Part shown: positions 7,421 to 16,900 of the stretch, piece after piece
How positions within the stretch are numbered: the first letter of the stretch is position 1
How the letters are laid out: every line of letters starts with the position of its first letter
Assembly (NCBI GenBank): GCA_028818705.1
Contig: JAPPNJ010000144.1
Coordinates: 1 to 34,057 of the forward strand
Origin: Candidatus Poribacteria bacterium
GTDB lineage: Bacteria > Poribacteria > WGA-4E > WGA-3G
Direction: 5' to 3'
DNA: 34,057 nt
Notes under the pieces: model-generated
What the model was told of the DNA's origin: nothing
The model's database searches: none
What the model saw: only the letters and a program-made list of their open reading frames with translations
Made by a program: the position numbers and the translations under genes

Positions 7421-10400
7421 TCACAACTCATAACCCCGTAACTCCCTAACAATCTCCACTGTCCGCAGACTCACAGTAATAACCTGCTTAATCAGATCCA
7501 CGATATACCGCGGCTCATCTATACGATTTGGGTCGTTTTTAATCCCGCTTCGCCTGTCTACTTTTACGCGATACTGATCCACCACCCATTCCAAGGCAGA
7601 CCGAGTGCCTAACTTATAGTCATAAACCTCCGCAGGAATGCCCTCCAGCGTCAAGAAATCGTTATATTTCAACTGCGTTTTATCTTTGGAGAATTTCATT
7701 TTCTCCACATTCCAATTGACCGGCACGCCGGGAGTTTCATGCTGCCTCAATTGATCATATTTCGGAACGGATTCATAGTTAACGTGAAGATCGGCCAACT
7801 CTGCACCCGCCTTAGCAAACTCCCAGAAGTCCTTGGCGAACGGGATATGTGGCAGATCGCGCTTGAGGTTCTTTTCGTATTTTTCACGATAGGTCGGATG
7901 GTGCAAGAGTGCGTAGTTATAGTGGAAGATGTTCCACTTAGTGATTGTATCATCGCCGTAGTACTCTCGAAATTCCGCCAGTGCCCAATCGGTGATGTTC
8001 TCTTGACGATTTGTGCCATCTTCGTCGTAGGTGTAGAAGGGGAAGCATTGGGTTTTTTCGAGCAAATCAAGGGAGGGGATCATACTTGAAACCAAGGTAT
8101 GAAATGGTTTACTGCTTCCAATACCGCTGACACAAATTATCTTATTTTCTATTTCTGTTCTGATTGTAGGAAAGATGACTGGGAATTCTCCTACTCTCTC
8201 GTTCATCATTCGGTCAAAATAGAGATTTGATTCTGTAAATGGACGATAAAGAGAATGTCGAAGTTTTGCTTCTGAAAATTCAGCCATCTGTCCGTTCTTC
8301 AACTTCTGTTTTAAACCGGAGCTCCAACTGATTTTTGTATCATCATACGCCACGAAATTATCAATATTCACAATTGACTTCTCTGGCGTGACGAGCCACT
8401 TCAGCACAAATGGATTGTAGAATTCCATAGACTGCTGAATGTTCTCGGTGAGGGTATCTTGGTTGAAGTTGTAAGCCCATACATCTCGGTTTGTGCTTAC
8501 TCCGAGACTGTAGGTTTTGAAGACTACCTCTGCTGCTACATCTTTTACTGACTTTGCTTCCTTAGTTCCCATAGGAATGAATGTGTCAAACTCGGCGTGG
8601 AGTCCTTCTGTAAGCCATGTATAGCGACTGTCGGGGGTTATCCGTTTCCATTCAATATTTTGATGGTGTTGCTTTGAATTGAGATAGTTATACTTTTCTT
8701 TCTTCTGCCAAAATTCATCAACACGCGCATAGAAAATTTCAGTCGGTTCTATGTCGGTTCTCTCGGCATTTTTCTTGATGAAAAGATTGATACTTACCCC
8801 GACCTGAATGCCAAAGACATTGTGCGTTGTTCCTGACAACTTCGGATTCTGACGTACATTCCCGCCAAGATCCAAAATGTAAATAGCGTCGAAATCCTGT
8901 ACGAGGTGTTTTCGCATCCCATCAAACGCCATCCGGTCAAGAAAGCCGTTATTCGTTACAAACGCGACAACACCTTCATTTCCAATTCGTTTTGATGCCC
9001 ACAATATTGCTTTCACGTACGGATCCGAGAGTGGTCTTTTATTTTTTGCATTTGAATCTCGCGAATATGTCTCTCGCAGCAGCGTGTCCATCGTCTTATA
9101 CTTACGATTTTTGTTATTATCGTTTTCATTTACCTGTCCCATATTGTACGGCGGATTGCCGATAACCACAAACATATCTGCTGCTTTCTGTCGCTCCACG
9201 CGTTCCGTATTCTCACGCGTAAATATTTCTATCTGTTCCTTCTCAAGCAGCTCAAAGGTATCTGCCAGCGCGATTCCCTCAAATGGCAAATATGTCCCTG
9301 TACGTTGAAAAAACTCCTGCTCAATGTTCAGGCTCGCAATGTAGTAGGGCAGGAGCATTACCTCGTTACAATGCAACTCGTGGCGATACTTCTCCTCCAA
9401 CGCCGTGCCTTGGATGTCCTGCATCAGCCGAACAATGAAATTCCCTGTGCCAACGAACGGATCGATGATATGCACACTCCTATCCGACAGCGACCGACCG
9501 AACTCGGTTTCTAAGATGTGTTCCACACTCTTCACCATGAAATCGACAATCGGTTGCGGCGTATAGACGATGCCGTGCGTATCCGCTACATCTTCCGAGA
9601 ACCCCTGAAAAAACTTCTCGTAAAACGAGTTGAGAAAATGCTGTTTCTCCGAAAAATCTTTGCAGAGCGTTGCTGCCTGCTCGATAGCAATGTAGAATCG
9701 GTCGAGCGGTTCAAGAAACGCATCGCGACTCATGGCGTGTCGCATCAGCACATCGCTGACATTTTCAATTTCACGGGCGATAATGTTTCGGCGGGTAAAA
9801 TCCGACCGCTCAAAGACCGTGCGAAAGATCCGTTCGGTGAGGATATGTTGCGTCAGCATCTCCTCGACGGCTTCTTGTGAGAGATCAGGGTTAATCGAGG
9901 TACGGCAGGTATCGTAGAAATCCGAGAACGCTGTCCTGAACGCCAGATCCGTCTCGTAGCGTTCTTCGATGCGTTCCTTTAGTTCACTTGCGAGGTCTGG
10001 CACATGCTCTCTGAAATCCGCGACGGCAGTCTGCCAGTCGTGAAGTTGTGGTGGGGTATAAGAGAACAGGTATTGCAGTGCCGAAATCAGGTTCGCAGGT
10101 GCGGTAATGTCAAGGTCGAGTGCGACCTGTCCGTTCTGATACAGGATCGCGCGCTGTGGTGTCTGAAACAAAATGTTATCGAAGGGATAGCCAGCGTCCC
10201 GTTTCTCTTCGACTGCTTTCAGGAGGTTATCATCTATATCCTTCGCTTCCCAATAAGCGAGTGGAAGTTCAAATTCATTGCGGACGAGACCATCAATAAC
10301 AATACGTTTCCCTGCTGCAGTCTGCATCGTATATTGCGCGATAAACGTGCCTTTTATCTGTTTTGTGCAGCTATCCAGTAAGAAGGCGAAAGGATTGCTA

Positions 10401-10501
10401 ACTGCACCTTCGTGTCTGATACCCTGTTGTTCATATTCCTGCAGCGTGGCGTAATAGTCTCGGATTGCTTTATGATTCGATTTAAGATTCAGTCGTGGCA
10501 T
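7421..10501 (-). CDS. Single-chain restriction-modification enzyme (nuclease plus N6-adenine methylase)
   Basis: The protein has 1026 residues from the ATG at 10501; a TTG 12 codons earlier is also possible and neither has a good ribosome site. Residues 35-130 look like a PD-(D/E)xK nuclease: Asp70 (VIDG) followed by Glu85-Ala-Lys87. A helical linker leads to the methylase: HGIVYTPQPIVDFM (motif X, about 309-322), IIDPFVGTGNF (motif I, 345-355) and NPPYN (motif IV, 449-453), which mark an N6-adenine methyltransferase. The remaining 570 residues should hold the target-recognition domain. There is no helicase motif, so it resembles type IIG or the shorter 'type ISP' annotations rather than the translocating LlaBIII kind. 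No separate specificity or nuclease gene flanks it. It probably acts alone as host defence. Confidence 0.85.
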   Translation of the reverse strand: MPRLNLKSNHKAIRDYYATLQEYEQQGIRHEGAVSNPFAFLLDSCTKQIKGTFIAQYTMQTAAGKRIVIDGLVRNEFELPLAYWEAKDIDDNLLKAVEEKRDAGYPFDNILFQTPQRAILYQNGQVALDLDITAPANLISALQYLFSYTPPQLHDWQTAVADFREHVPDLASELKERIEERYETDLAFRTAFSDFYDTCRTSINPDLSQEAVEEMLTQHILTERIFRTVFERSDFTRRNIIAREIENVSDVLMRHAMSRDAFLEPLDRFYIAIEQAATLCKDFSEKQHFLNSFYEKFFQGFSEDVADTHGIVYTPQPIVDFMVKSVEHILETEFGRSLSDRSVHIIDPFVGTGNFIVRLMQDIQGTALEEKYRHELHCNEVMLLPYYIASLNIEQEFFQRTGTYLPFEGIALADTFELLEKEQIEIFTRENTERVERQKAADMFVVIGNPPYNMGQVNENDNNKNRKYKTMDTLLRETYSRDSNAKNKRPLSDPYVKAILWASKRIGNEGVVAFVTNNGFLDRMAFDGMRKHLVQDFDAIYILDLGGNVRQNPKLSGTTHNVFGIQVGVSINLFIKKNAERTDIEPTEIFYARVDEFWQKKEKYNYLNSKQHHQNIEWKRITPDSRYTWLTEGLHAEFDTFIPMGTKEAKSVKDVAAEVVFKTYSLGVSTNRDVWAYNFNQDTLTENIQQSMEFYNPFVLKWLVTPEKSIVNIDNFVAYDDTKISWSSGLKQKLKNGQMAEFSEAKLRHSLYRPFTESNLYFDRMMNERVGEFPVIFPTIRTEIENKIICVSGIGSSKPFHTLVSSMIPSLDLLEKTQCFPFYTYDEDGTNRQENITDWALAEFREYYGDDTITKWNIFHYNYALLHHPTYREKYEKNLKRDLPHIPFAKDFWEFAKAGAELADLHVNYESVPKYDQLRQHETPGVPVNWNVEKMKFSKDKTQLKYNDFLTLEGIPAEVYDYKLGTRSALEWVVDQYRVKVDRRSGIKNDPNRIDEPRYIVDLIKQVITVSLRTVEIVRELRGYEL

Positions 10502-10591
10502 GTCAGGTATCGTAGCAGACTGCGGGAGATACGTCAAGAAAAAGGTAGGTTAGGTTGAGGAAAAAAATCCCGCTTTTTTCACTGCCAACCG

Positions 10592-11566
10592 TTACTTTTT
10601 CACTTCCCCCCATGTCGTGGTTAGCAGGTGGGGCTGTGGCGAAACAGGCAACGCATACGCCGGATCAAACCAATCGCCTACATAGTGCCAGAACCCTGGC
10701 GGTGTGAGCTGTACGGGTACGCCGTCCTTCAAAGAGACTTTGAACATTTGCAAGTCGCGGTTCTCATCAAGACCACTATAAAGAAGCGTATCGGCAGAGG
10801 GAGACCAGCTCGGTTCCGAAGCGTGACCGACGCCTTCGTCAAGGACTCGTCGAACCCCTGTCCCATCACGATTAACGATATAAATGGTACTCCCATCAAA
10901 ATCCAGTCCAGGATCCTTGTTCCAGGAAAATGCGAATTTGTCTCCTGTTGGTGCCCATGCCACATGCCGTACCCAGTCTGGTGCTTTAGGCGGAAAAAAG
11001 AATTTGTGCTTACGTGTTTTCACATTGAGGATACTAATACGCTTGGGATCTCGTGTTCCACCTTCAATAAAGGCTATTTCTGTTCCGTCCGGTGACCACG
11101 ACGGTTGACTTCCAATTACCATGCGTTCCTCTTTTTTCCCATCTATTGGCGCGATATAGATATAATACATCCCTTGCTCCCAGCGGTTGTAAGCAATCTG
11201 TTTTCCATCGGGTGACCATACTGAGGATCTCCTATCCTTCGATTTGGCGAAAATGCGTCGCACATTGGAACCATCGGCATCCATCAGGTACAAATCCCAA
11301 CTGAGTCGCTCCCGGTCTCTATCTGATTCAAAAAGAATCTGTTCGCCGGTCGGCGACCACTTTGGACTGATATCCATTGCGGGGTGATGGGTGATTCTCT
11401 CCATTCCACTGCCGTCGGGGTTCATTAGGTAGATGTCCCGATTCTTATTGCGTGCTGTCATGAACGCTATTTTAGGGGTTGTGGGTGCTTGTGCGAAAAT
11501 CGGATAAATGTTCGCGTAGAACAGGGCAAAAATGAATATACTGAAAATAACATGTTTACTTTTCAT
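10592..11566 (-). CDS. Secreted TolB-like PD40 beta-propeller, paralog 1
   Basis: The protein has 324 residues from the ATG at 11566, which has AGAGGA upstream; an in-frame TTG at 11602 would hide the signal peptide. Residues 1-27 are a signal peptide ending FAQA. Five W-(S/A)-P motifs (SPTGEQILF, SPDGKQIAY, SPDGTEIAF, APTGDKFAF, SPSADTLLY) plus the first blade give a six-bladed TolB/PD40 propeller. The tail is WFDPAYALPVSPQPHLLTTT then WGEVKK. The first 226 residues and the DNA below them are identical to paralogs 2 and 7; only the last third differs. Probably a periplasmic or surface binding protein, with no catalytic motif seen. Last gene of the array. TolB itself is not meant: no Pal/Tol genes are near. 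Confidence 0.85.
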   Translation of the reverse strand: MKSKHVIFSIFIFALFYANIYPIFAQAPTTPKIAFMTARNKNRDIYLMNPDGSGMERITHHPAMDISPKWSPTGEQILFESDRDRERLSWDLYLMDADGSNVRRIFAKSKDRRSSVWSPDGKQIAYNRWEQGMYYIYIAPIDGKKEERMVIGSQPSWSPDGTEIAFIEGGTRDPKRISILNVKTRKHKFFFPPKAPDWVRHVAWAPTGDKFAFSWNKDPGLDFDGSTIYIVNRDGTGVRRVLDEGVGHASEPSWSPSADTLLYSGLDENRDLQMFKVSLKDGVPVQLTPPGFWHYVGDWFDPAYALPVSPQPHLLTTTWGEVKK

Positions 11567-11632
11567 TGGAGATTCCTCTGTGAGTAGATGAATAGTATAC
11601 AAAGTGCTTGTAGATGGTTATATTCTACAAGC
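11567..11632 (-). repeat. 66-bp duplicated spacer with leader hairpin
   Basis: The same 66-bp spacer recurs at 12608-12673 without a visible change and, in a variant form, at 14696-14761 and 17879-17944. On the minus strand CTTGTAGA and TCTACAAG form a perfect 8-bp stem upstream of AGAGGA and the ATG. In the variant pair one arm reads CTTTTAAA, so the stem is lost. Together with one gene it makes the 1041-bp duplication unit. Confidence 0.7.
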
Positions 11633-12607
11633 CTACTGTCTTTTCACTTCTCCCCATGTCGTAGTTAGCAAGTGGGGTTGTGGTGAAACGGGCAGCGCAT
11701 ACGCCGGATCAAACCAATCGCCTACATAGTGCCAGAATCCTGGCGGTGTGAGTTGTACAGGTACGCCGTCGTCCAAAGAGACTTTGAACATTTGTAAATC
11801 ACGGTTCTCATCAAAAGCGTGAAAAAGGAGGGCGTCGGCGGACGGCGACCAGCTTGGCTCCACAGCGCGCCCGACAGCTCTGTCAAGTATCTGTCGAACC
11901 CCTGTACCATCACGATTAACAACATAAATGGTTTCCGCGTCCTGATTCCCAGGTTGCTTCGTCCAAGAAAAAGCGAATTTGTCTCCTGTTGGTGCCCATG
12001 CCACATGCCGTACCCAGTCTGGTGCTTTAGGCGGAAAAAAGAATTTGTGCTTACGTGTTTTCACATTGAGGATACTAATACGCTTGGGATCTCGTGTTCC
12101 ACCTTCAATAAAGGCTATTTCTGTTCCGTCCGGTGACCACGACGGTTGACTTCCAATTACCATGCGTTCCTCTTTTTTCCCATCTATTGGCGCGATATAG
12201 ATATAATACATCCCTTGCTCCCAGCGGTTGTAAGCAATCTGTTTTCCATCGGGTGACCATACTGAGGATCTCCTATCCTTCGATTTGGCGAAAATGCGTC
12301 GCACATTGGAACCATCGGCATCCATCAGGTACAAATCCCAACTGAGTCGCTCCCGGTCTCTATCTGATTCAAAAAGAATCTGTTCGCCGGTCGGCGACCA
12401 CTTTGGACTGATATCCATTGCGGGGTGATGGGTGATTCTCTCCATTCCACTGCCGTCGGGGTTCATTAGGTAGATGTCCCGATTCTTATTGCGTGCTGTC
12501 ATGAACGCTATTTTAGGGGTTGTGGGTGCTTGTGCGAAAATCGGATAAATGTTCGCGTAGAACAGGGCAAAAATGAATATACTGAAAATAACATGTTTAC
12601 TTTTCAT
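11633..12607 (-). CDS. Secreted TolB-like PD40 beta-propeller, paralog 2
   Basis: The protein has 324 residues with the start, signal peptide and first 226 residues of paralog 1. Divergence starts at about residue 214 (FSWTKQPGNQ against FSWNKDPGLD) and covers the fifth blade, then the sequences rejoin at GVPVQLTPPGF and the shared tail, ending WGEVKRQ. The pair is a tandem duplication with a 1041-bp period that includes the 66-bp spacer. The change is concentrated on one face-forming blade, which suggests relaxed or diversifying selection on a ligand site; this is inference. Copy number here may be uncertain in a short-read assembly. Confidence 0.85.
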   Translation of the reverse strand: MKSKHVIFSIFIFALFYANIYPIFAQAPTTPKIAFMTARNKNRDIYLMNPDGSGMERITHHPAMDISPKWSPTGEQILFESDRDRERLSWDLYLMDADGSNVRRIFAKSKDRRSSVWSPDGKQIAYNRWEQGMYYIYIAPIDGKKEERMVIGSQPSWSPDGTEIAFIEGGTRDPKRISILNVKTRKHKFFFPPKAPDWVRHVAWAPTGDKFAFSWTKQPGNQDAETIYVVNRDGTGVRQILDRAVGRAVEPSWSPSADALLFHAFDENRDLQMFKVSLDDGVPVQLTPPGFWHYVGDWFDPAYALPVSPQPHLLTTTWGEVKRQ

Positions 12608-12673
12608 TGGAGATTCCTCTGTGAGTAGATGAATAGTATACAAAGTGCTTGTAGATGGTTATATTCTACAAGC

Positions 12674-13669
12674 CTACTGTCTTTTCACTTCTCCCCAAGT
12701 TGTGGTTAGCAAGTTAGGTTTTGGTGAAACAGGCAAGGCATACGCTGGGTCGAACCAGTCGTATGCGTAATTCGCTTTAAAACGGGCTGCGGCAATATTA
12801 TGATGCGTGAGTTGTTCTGGTGTGTCGCTACCTAATACTATTTTGAAGATATGTGCCCAATTATCTCCAGTCCGTCGGTAATAAAGGAGCGCATCCCCTT
12901 GAGGCGACCAGACAGGATCGTTGGCTCTCCTACTCCCTTCGGCAACAACTTGTTCAAGGTCGGTGCCGTCGCGATTGGCGACATAGATCGTCTCCTTTTC
13001 CTTAAACGCCTTAGCAGGCATCCGCTTATTCCATGAGAATGCGATTTTGTCTCCTGTGGGGGACCACGCAGGGGATCGAGTCCACGATGGTACTACACCG
13101 CGCTGCCAAAATATCTTTTGCCTTCCTGTCTCTACGTTCAATATATTAATTTGCATGTGGTCCTTTGCCGCGGTGTTAAAAGCTATTTCTCTTCCATCTG
13201 GCGACCAATCGGGCAATCCACCAGGGGTTATCCGTTCTTCTTTTTTTGTTTTAAGTGTGGCGATGTAAATGAACCGTTGACCGAGTTCCCTACGTGAATA
13301 AGCAATTTGTTTACCATCCGGGGACCATGTTGGGTCGTGTCTATAGGTGGATTTCCCGAAGACGCGTCGGACATGAGAACCATCAGGGTCTATAAAATAG
13401 AGGTCTCGAACGCCATCGCGATCGGAAACGAAAAGAATCTGCTCACCTGTTGGCGACCAACGAGCATCGAGATCGGCTGCGCGATGATGTGTCAAGTTCA
13501 CCTGCTCAGTGCCGTTAGGATTCATAGTATAGACTTCGTAATTACCATCCCGCGTGGAGGTAAACAGTATTTTAGGTGTCGCTGGTGCTTTTGCCCAGGC
13601 AATAGTAATACTGGTATGTAGCAGTGCTGTAATGAACAAGACGCAAAGGATTTGGCATTTACATTTCAT
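12674..13669 (-). CDS. Secreted TolB-like PD40 beta-propeller, paralog 3
   Basis: The protein has 331 residues. Signal peptide MKCKCQILCVLFITALLHTS, with a likely cut near WAKA. Propeller motifs are SPTGEQILF, SPDGKQIAY, SPDGREIAF, SPTGDKIAF and SPQGDALLY. It belongs to a second subgroup (with paralogs 6, 8, 10 and 12) marked by an aromatic-proline stretch before blade five and a charged loop before TIYV (here MPAKAFKEKETI). The tail has YDWFDPAYALPVSPKP and TTTWGEVKRQ. The start has GAGG upstream. The subgroups differ mainly in loops, not in the core repeat, so the fold is safe while the ligand is unknown. Confidence 0.85.
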   Translation of the reverse strand: MKCKCQILCVLFITALLHTSITIAWAKAPATPKILFTSTRDGNYEVYTMNPNGTEQVNLTHHRAADLDARWSPTGEQILFVSDRDGVRDLYFIDPDGSHVRRVFGKSTYRHDPTWSPDGKQIAYSRRELGQRFIYIATLKTKKEERITPGGLPDWSPDGREIAFNTAAKDHMQINILNVETGRQKIFWQRGVVPSWTRSPAWSPTGDKIAFSWNKRMPAKAFKEKETIYVANRDGTDLEQVVAEGSRRANDPVWSPQGDALLYYRRTGDNWAHIFKIVLGSDTPEQLTHHNIAAARFKANYAYDWFDPAYALPVSPKPNLLTTTWGEVKRQ

Positions 13670-13708
13670 GATAAGTGCCTCGGGCAGTGAGATGTTGAGA
13701 AAGAGTTA

Positions 13709-14695
13709 CTATTTTTTTAAGTCGCCCCAAGTTGTTGTTAGCAGGTGCGGTTGTGGAGAAACCGGCAACGCATACGCCGGATCAAACCAATCTCCCAAAT
13801 AACTCCAGGATTCTCCATCGGTAAGTTGGACTGACTCCCCTGAACCGAAAGAAAATTTGTAGATTTGTCTGTCTCTGTTGGCATCAATGGCACCATAAAG
13901 GAGTTCGCTCCCACTTGGAGACCATAACGGGTCGATGGCTGCTCGCCCTTCTTCAATGATTTGCTGAAGCCCGGTACCATCACGATTCACAATATAGATT
14001 GCCTCTAACACGATATCCTCACGCTGAAGTTCAGCGCGATCGATCCAAGTAAAAGCAAGTTTATCGCCAAGCGGGGACCATGTAGGATACCGAACCCACG
14101 ATGCTCGCTTAGGCGGAAAGAAAAACTTATGTCGATGCGTCTGGCTGTTAAGGAGACTAATCCGTTTGGGTTTTCTAATCGCTCCTTCAACAAAGGCTAT
14201 TTCTGTGCCATCGGAAGACCATACCGGACAGCATCCAATTGCCACTCGTTCTTCAGTCTTGCCATCTATTGTGCTGATATAGATAGACCGGCTTCCAGGT
14301 TCCCCAGAATCGTAAGCGATTCGTTTGCCATCCGGTGACCATGTAGCATTCTTTCGTCTTTCCCATTTGTCAAAAACGCGTCGTATATTTGAACCGTCGG
14401 GATCCATAAGATACAGATCCCAAGTTCCCCATGTCTTGTGCTCGCGATCAGAGGCGAAAAGAATGTGTTCACCCGTCGGAGACCAAACTGGAGAAATATC
14501 ATCTGCGCGATGATTGGTTAAATTCACCTGCTCGCTACCATCTGGATTCATAAGGTAGATGTCCCTATTCTCTCCTACACCTCTTGTGGCAAAGACAATT
14601 TTGGAAGTAGTAGGTGCTTTTGCGAAAACGGCAAATGCAGTGGCGGAAAACAGGGCGAAAATGAATGTGCTGAAAATAACATGTTTATTTTTCAT
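13709..14695 (-). CDS. Secreted TolB-like PD40 beta-propeller, paralog 4
   Basis: The protein has 328 residues from the ATG at 14695 (AGAGGAAC upstream). Signal MKNKHVIFSTFIFALFSAT, cut near FAKA. It is the more distant member of the paralog 1/2/7 group: the KRISLLN and HKFFFPPK stretches match theirs, but blade one has GVGENRDIYLMN and the C-terminal blade reads SPSGSELLYGAID. The tail ends TTTWGDLKK. Its leader and first codons, not its body, are the ones found again in paralog 7. The 39-bp gap to paralog 3 suggests co-transcription. Confidence 0.85.
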   Translation of the reverse strand: MKNKHVIFSTFIFALFSATAFAVFAKAPTTSKIVFATRGVGENRDIYLMNPDGSEQVNLTNHRADDISPVWSPTGEHILFASDREHKTWGTWDLYLMDPDGSNIRRVFDKWERRKNATWSPDGKRIAYDSGEPGSRSIYISTIDGKTEERVAIGCCPVWSSDGTEIAFVEGAIRKPKRISLLNSQTHRHKFFFPPKRASWVRYPTWSPLGDKLAFTWIDRAELQREDIVLEAIYIVNRDGTGLQQIIEEGRAAIDPLWSPSGSELLYGAIDANRDRQIYKFSFGSGESVQLTDGESWSYLGDWFDPAYALPVSPQPHLLTTTWGDLKK

Positions 14696-14761
14696 CAGAA
14701 GTTCCTCTGTGAGTAGGTGAATAGTATACAAAGTGCTTGTAGATGGTTATATTTTAAAAGC

Positions 14762-15763
14762 CTACTGTCTTTTCACTTCTCCCCATGTCGTAGTGAGTAA
14801 GTGTGGCTGGGGTGAAACCGGCAATGCATACGCTGGATCAAACCAATCTCCGCCTGCATTTGCTTGGAGAAGAGATGCACCGATAATATGCGTCAGCTGC
14901 GTCCGAACACCGCTGTTCAGGTTAAGTTTGAAAATTTGGAACCGCCCATTAGTTTCCCGTGTATAGAGGACATCCTCTCCATCAGGTGATAACTGAGGGT
15001 ACTGCGCATAGGGACCGTCTTCCTCAACAAGCTGCCGGAGACCCGTGCCATCGCGATTCACAATGTAAATCGTCATTTTGTCCTTCCATGCTATCCATGC
15101 AGGTCTTTTTGCCTCAGCGGGCGGCATCTCATGAGTGTTCCATGTAAAGACAAGCTTGTCTCCTGTCGCCGACCAAGACGGATCGCGTTGCCAAAAAGGT
15201 GCTTTCTTCGGTAAAAGCTGTTCTTGCGCACCCGTGCGAGCATTGATGAATGTGAGCCGTTCCCGCACAGAGCAGGCGATTTCTGTTCCATCTGGCGACC
15301 ATGCCGGAAAAGAAGCATCCGCAAGAGGTTCTACATCTTGTTCTCCAAGGGTCGCGATATAGAGCGTAATCTCGATTTTATCCCAGTTTATCTGCTCATA
15401 AACGAACTGTGTGCCATCGGGGGACCAAGTTGGGTCTGTTCTCCAATCTTCTATCTTAAACTTAAAGACGCGCCGAACATTAGAGCCATCTGGATCCATA
15501 AAATAGAGGTCTCTCACACCCCCACGATCGGAGACGAAAAGGATTTTCTCACCTGTAGGAGACCAGACGGCTTGTTGATCATCTGCGCGGTGTTGTGTGA
15601 GGTTGACCTGTTCAGAGCCGTCGGGGTTCATGATGTAGACGTCGCGGTTGCCGTCCCGTGCGGAAGTAAATAGTATTTTGGGACTTGATGGCGGCTCCGC
15701 AAAGGCAGGGAAAAAGTATAGAGCGATTAGGAAGAAACTGAAAAAGCAGGATATCTGTTTCAT
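14762..15763 (-). CDS. Secreted TolB-like PD40 beta-propeller, paralog 5
   Basis: The protein has 333 residues. The start at 15763 has a strong AAGGAG; the frame also runs upstream without such a site. Signal MKQISCFFSFFLIALYFF, cut near AFAE. It founds the third subgroup (with paralogs 11 and 13): blade five has a long insert rich in Ala, Pro and Trp (MPPAEAKRPAWIAWKDK), then LVEEDGPYAQYPQLSPDGED, and the last blade has THIIGASLLQANAGGDW. The insert lengthens the loop between two blades and could cap the propeller face. The tail ends TTTWGEVKRQ. Confidence 0.85.
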   Translation of the reverse strand: MKQISCFFSFFLIALYFFPAFAEPPSSPKILFTSARDGNRDVYIMNPDGSEQVNLTQHRADDQQAVWSPTGEKILFVSDRGGVRDLYFMDPDGSNVRRVFKFKIEDWRTDPTWSPDGTQFVYEQINWDKIEITLYIATLGEQDVEPLADASFPAWSPDGTEIACSVRERLTFINARTGAQEQLLPKKAPFWQRDPSWSATGDKLVFTWNTHEMPPAEAKRPAWIAWKDKMTIYIVNRDGTGLRQLVEEDGPYAQYPQLSPDGEDVLYTRETNGRFQIFKLNLNSGVRTQLTHIIGASLLQANAGGDWFDPAYALPVSPQPHLLTTTWGEVKRQ

Positions 15764-15809
15764 GATAATCTCCTTTGAAGATGTCCATGTGTTTTGCTGC
15801 AAACTTGTG

Positions 15810-16793
15810 TTAATCTTGTGTTTTCATCTTTCCCCATATTGTGGTGAGCAAGTGCGGTTGTGGCGACACCGGAAAAGCATACGCCGGATCGAACCAGTCC
15901 CCAAGATGATTCCAACCGATATGCGTTAGTTGTTCGATTTTCCCTCTCGCTAAACTCACTTTGAAGATGTGGAAGCTCCGACGACCAACGAATCGTTCAT
16001 ACAGCAGCGCATCCCCACGCGGAGACCACACCGGCAAAACTGCTCTTGGACCCTCTTCAGCAATAATCTGCGTGAGCCCTGTGCCATCGCGATTCACGAT
16101 ATAAATCGTCTCTGTCTCAAGAAAATCCTTAAAGGGCACCCGATGCTGCCAAGAAAAGGCGAGTTTCTCTCCCGTCGGCGACCACGTCGCACCGTGGGAC
16201 ATCCACGAGGGTATTACCTCACGGGGGAACAGGATCTTCTCGTTGCGCGTCCGCAGGTTGAAGAGCGTGATTTTCATCTCTTTTACTGCCCAACCAGAAA
16301 TAAATGCGAGTTCGCTTCCGTCTGGCGACCAGGAAACATAACCGCCAGCAGCGATTCGCTCCTCGTTTTCTTCACCGAGTGTTGCAATGTGGACAACCGG
16401 TCCACCACGCATGATGCGCGTGTAGGCAATTTGTTTGCCATCCGGAGACCAAGCGGGTGCCAGTCTTAGAGCCTCCTTCTCAAAAACGCGTTGCACATTT
16501 GTTCCATCTGGGTCCATGAGGTGTAGGTCCCAAGTGCCATCTCGGTCAGAGACGAAGAGGATGCGTTCGCCTGAAGGTGCCCAAACAGGTGTAATGTTCT
16601 TTGAGGGGGGATGTGTTATTTTTATCTGATCGCTGCCATCTGGATTCATAAGATAGATATCGCGAGTCCCTTCACGGTCTGCCCAAAATGCGATTTTAGG
16701 AGTTTCAGGAGCTTTTGCGAAAAGTGGCAGTATACTTACATTTAGCGCCCACAAGATCGCTATGGCAAAAACGAACAGCCCCACTATTTTCAT
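15810..16793 (-). CDS. Secreted TolB-like PD40 beta-propeller, paralog 6
   Basis: The protein has 327 residues from the ATG at 16793. Signal MKIVGLFVFAIAILWALNVS, cut near FAKA. It is a member of the second subgroup (IPSWM, then HRVPFKDFLETETIYIVN). The first blade has APSGERILF in place of SPTG. The tail is slightly off consensus, with FAFPVSPQP-type change (PAYAFPV) and TTIWGKMKTQD, so positions after Trp-Gly tolerate change while Lys is kept. A weak GAGG lies 11-12 bases before the start. Confidence 0.85.
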   Translation of the reverse strand: MKIVGLFVFAIAILWALNVSILPLFAKAPETPKIAFWADREGTRDIYLMNPDGSDQIKITHPPSKNITPVWAPSGERILFVSDRDGTWDLHLMDPDGTNVQRVFEKEALRLAPAWSPDGKQIAYTRIMRGGPVVHIATLGEENEERIAAGGYVSWSPDGSELAFISGWAVKEMKITLFNLRTRNEKILFPREVIPSWMSHGATWSPTGEKLAFSWQHRVPFKDFLETETIYIVNRDGTGLTQIIAEEGPRAVLPVWSPRGDALLYERFVGRRSFHIFKVSLARGKIEQLTHIGWNHLGDWFDPAYAFPVSPQPHLLTTIWGKMKTQD

Positions 16794-16900
16794 ATTAACA
16801 ACCTCGCATATATTAGATAGCAACTTTCGACAAGTCCCTGATAAGGGGATTTAGGGGTTATTTCTTCCGATTTGAAAACATTGTGGTTACATCTGAAACT

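Noticed and set aside
7381..7430. Direct repeats of GTTATGAGT at the end of the restriction-modification gene as an attachment site
   Set aside because: They are short, lie partly in the coding end, and no integrase or tRNA is present.
11567..11602. Longer N-terminus (MYTIHLL...) for paralogs 1, 2, 4 and 7
   Set aside because: It starts at a TTG, covers the ribosome site and puts a charged stretch before the signal peptide.
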